NCBI GenBank assembly: GCA_023259875.1 | Contig: JALRFL010000248.1 | Span: forward strand, 1 to 7,667 | Direction of reading: 5' to 3' | DNA from: Alphaproteobacteria bacterium | Lineage (GTDB): Bacteria > Pseudomonadota > Alphaproteobacteria > Puniceispirillales > UBA1172 | DNA: 7,667 bases | Shown: positions 6,950 through 7,667 of the stretch, in pieces | How positions within the stretch are numbered: the stretch's first letter is position 1 | Layout of the letters: each line of letters begins with the position of its first letter | Position numbers and translations under genes: made by a program | The notes under the pieces: model-generated | Seen by the model: the letters and a program-made list of their open reading frames with translations, nothing else | Told to the model about the DNA's origin: nothing | The model's database searches: none

Positions 6950-7024
6950 AAACAGACCATGTTGCCAAGCCCTAACCCTATAAAATCTGCTGACCTGAGG
7001 TTTGATTTACGCTAGAACAGAAAC
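6950..7024. promoter_or_regulatory. Divergent promoter region between hemC and tsaD
   Basis: This 75-base spacer must start both the minus-strand heme cluster and plus-strand tsaD. It contains a TATAAA (6979-6984, plus) and the matching minus-strand TATAGG, either of which could act as a -10 box. A short near-palindrome, ACCTGAGGT (6993-7001), lies near the middle. No well-spaced -35 hexamer is visible for either direction, so the elements are tentative. Confidence 0.4.
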
Positions 7025-7588
7025 ATGACCAAGCTAATTCTGGGTATTGAGACAAGTTGTGATGAAACCGCGGCGGCGCTGGTGGACTGTGACGGAAACA
7101 TCCACGCCAATCAGATTTCCTCACAGATCAGCGAGCATCAACGCCATGGCGGCGTTGTGCCCGAAATCGCGGCTCGCGCCCATATTGACCGGATCAGAGG
7201 CGTAATTTCTGCCGCGCTGGATGAGGCCGGGGCAAACCCCACAGACCTGCGGGCTGTTGCCGCAACAGGGGGCCCGGGGTTGATTGGCGGCGTTGTCGTT
7301 GGCACTGTAACGGCTAAAGCTATAGCCGCGGCAAGGGGTTTACCATATTACGCCATTAACCACCTTGAGGGGCATGCGCTGACCGCGCGGCTAACCCATG
7401 CGGTGGCATTTCCCTTTCTGTTGTTGTTGGTATCAGGTGGCCATAGCCAGCTGTTGGCTGTCGAAGGCCCCGGGCAATATCGGCTTTACGGGGCGACGCT
7501 AGATGATGCTGCAGGGGAGGCATTTGACAAATCCTTGACTGTCTCGGTCTTGCCCGTACCTGCCGGACCTTCTGGGGCTCCGCCATAG
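7025..7588 (+). CDS. tsaD: tRNA N6-adenosine threonylcarbamoyltransferase TsaD, interrupted after about residue 170
   Basis: This cytosolic enzyme transfers threonylcarbamoyl from its adenylate to A37 of ANN-reading tRNAs (t6A), working with TsaB and TsaE. The N-terminal half is textbook: LGIETSCDETAAA (6-18), GGVVPEIAARAH (42-53), TGGPGLIGG (81-89), the metal-binding NHLEGHA with His113 and His117 (112-118), LLVSGGHSQL (134-143) and LDDAAGEAFDKS (159-170). The family is about 340-360 residues long, but here family-like sequence stops at residue 170 (base 7534). The frame then runs 17 codons of unrelated sequence to a TAG at 7586-7588. The window would not hold the full gene in any case. The ATG at 7025 is certain from the conserved N-terminus, although its ribosome-binding site is weak. 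Confidence 0.93.
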   Translation: MTKLILGIETSCDETAAALVDCDGNIHANQISSQISEHQRHGGVVPEIAARAHIDRIRGVISAALDEAGANPTDLRAVAATGGPGLIGGVVVGTVTAKAIAAARGLPYYAINHLEGHALTARLTHAVAFPFLLLLVSGGHSQLLAVEGPGQYRLYGATLDDAAGEAFDKSLTVSVLPVPAGPSGAPP

Positions 7589-7667
7589 TTAAGGTATACG
7601 GCACCACAAAGTGTAATGTAGCACCTATCTGTTAGTTCAGTGATGACCAGTCTGCCCGAGTTGCCGA
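7535..7667. other. Disordered right edge of the window, frame lost
   Basis: Past the AFDKS motif the expected continuation, a leucine-glycine-leucine then a Pro/Gly-rich PYPGGP-like segment, is visible only as pieces in two frames. CTC-GGT-CTT (7543-7551) reads LGL in one frame, while PVPAGP (about 7553-7570) reads in the original tsaD frame. After about 7580 all frames meet stops and nothing resembles TsaD. This pattern suits several insertion or deletion errors near a read or contig end. A chimeric join is the alternative. Annotation here should not be trusted. Confidence 0.6.

Noticed and set aside
6962..6984. TTGCCA and TATAAA as a tsaD promoter
   Set aside because: The spacing is only 11 bases, too short for a sigma-70 promoter, although TATAAA alone could still serve as a -10 box.
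7356..7607. 83-codon minus-strand ORF over the end of tsaD
   Set aside because: It overlaps highly conserved TsaD motifs on the other strand and extends into the unreliable edge.

Overview
The window looks like chromosomal DNA from an alphaproteobacterium of moderate GC content. The main reason is the cluster hemC-hemD-mitofilin (Mic60-like)-hemY, with tsaD facing away from it, which is a classic alphaproteobacterial arrangement. The HemC cofactor segment (DGSCRTPIA) and the zinc-ribbon HemY also fit that group. A marine lineage such as SAR116 is possible, but this is only an impression from gene style and cannot be proved from the sequence.

Layout, left to right. Positions 5-1354 (minus) encode an MFS transporter whose last codons run into a strange alternating GT/GC tract at 41-90. 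A strong intrinsic terminator at 1441-1473 separates it from a 134-residue Gly/Ala-rich small membrane protein (1496-1900, minus). Next comes a gene-poor stretch (1901-2264), then a tRNA-Thr(CGT) on the minus strand (2265-2340) with a recognisable promoter. After that is a doubtful 74-codon plus-strand ORF (2481-2705) whose stop overlaps the stop of hemY. The heme cluster fills 2702-6949, transcribed on the minus strand in the order hemC, hemD, mic60-like, hemY. The genes are tightly packed: a 4-base overlap, a 27-base gap and a 1-base gap. A 75-base divergent spacer leads to tsaD (7025 onward, plus), which is cut short by a loss of reading frame near 7535.

How the genes work together. HemC and HemD carry out consecutive steps from porphobilinogen to uroporphyrinogen III. 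The Mic60-like protein and HemY are inner-membrane proteins that travel with them: a membrane-shaping coiled-coil protein and a TPR/zinc-ribbon protein. TsaD is a translation-fidelity enzyme (tRNA t6A37) that happens to be divergent.

Both extreme ends of the window look unreliable. The left end is low-complexity alternating sequence, and the right end destroys a conserved housekeeping gene in mid-domain. The simplest explanation is poor sequence at the ends of a contig. I found no CRISPR array, insertion sequence or defence system, and no convincing previously undescribed system; the rest is ordinary housekeeping DNA.
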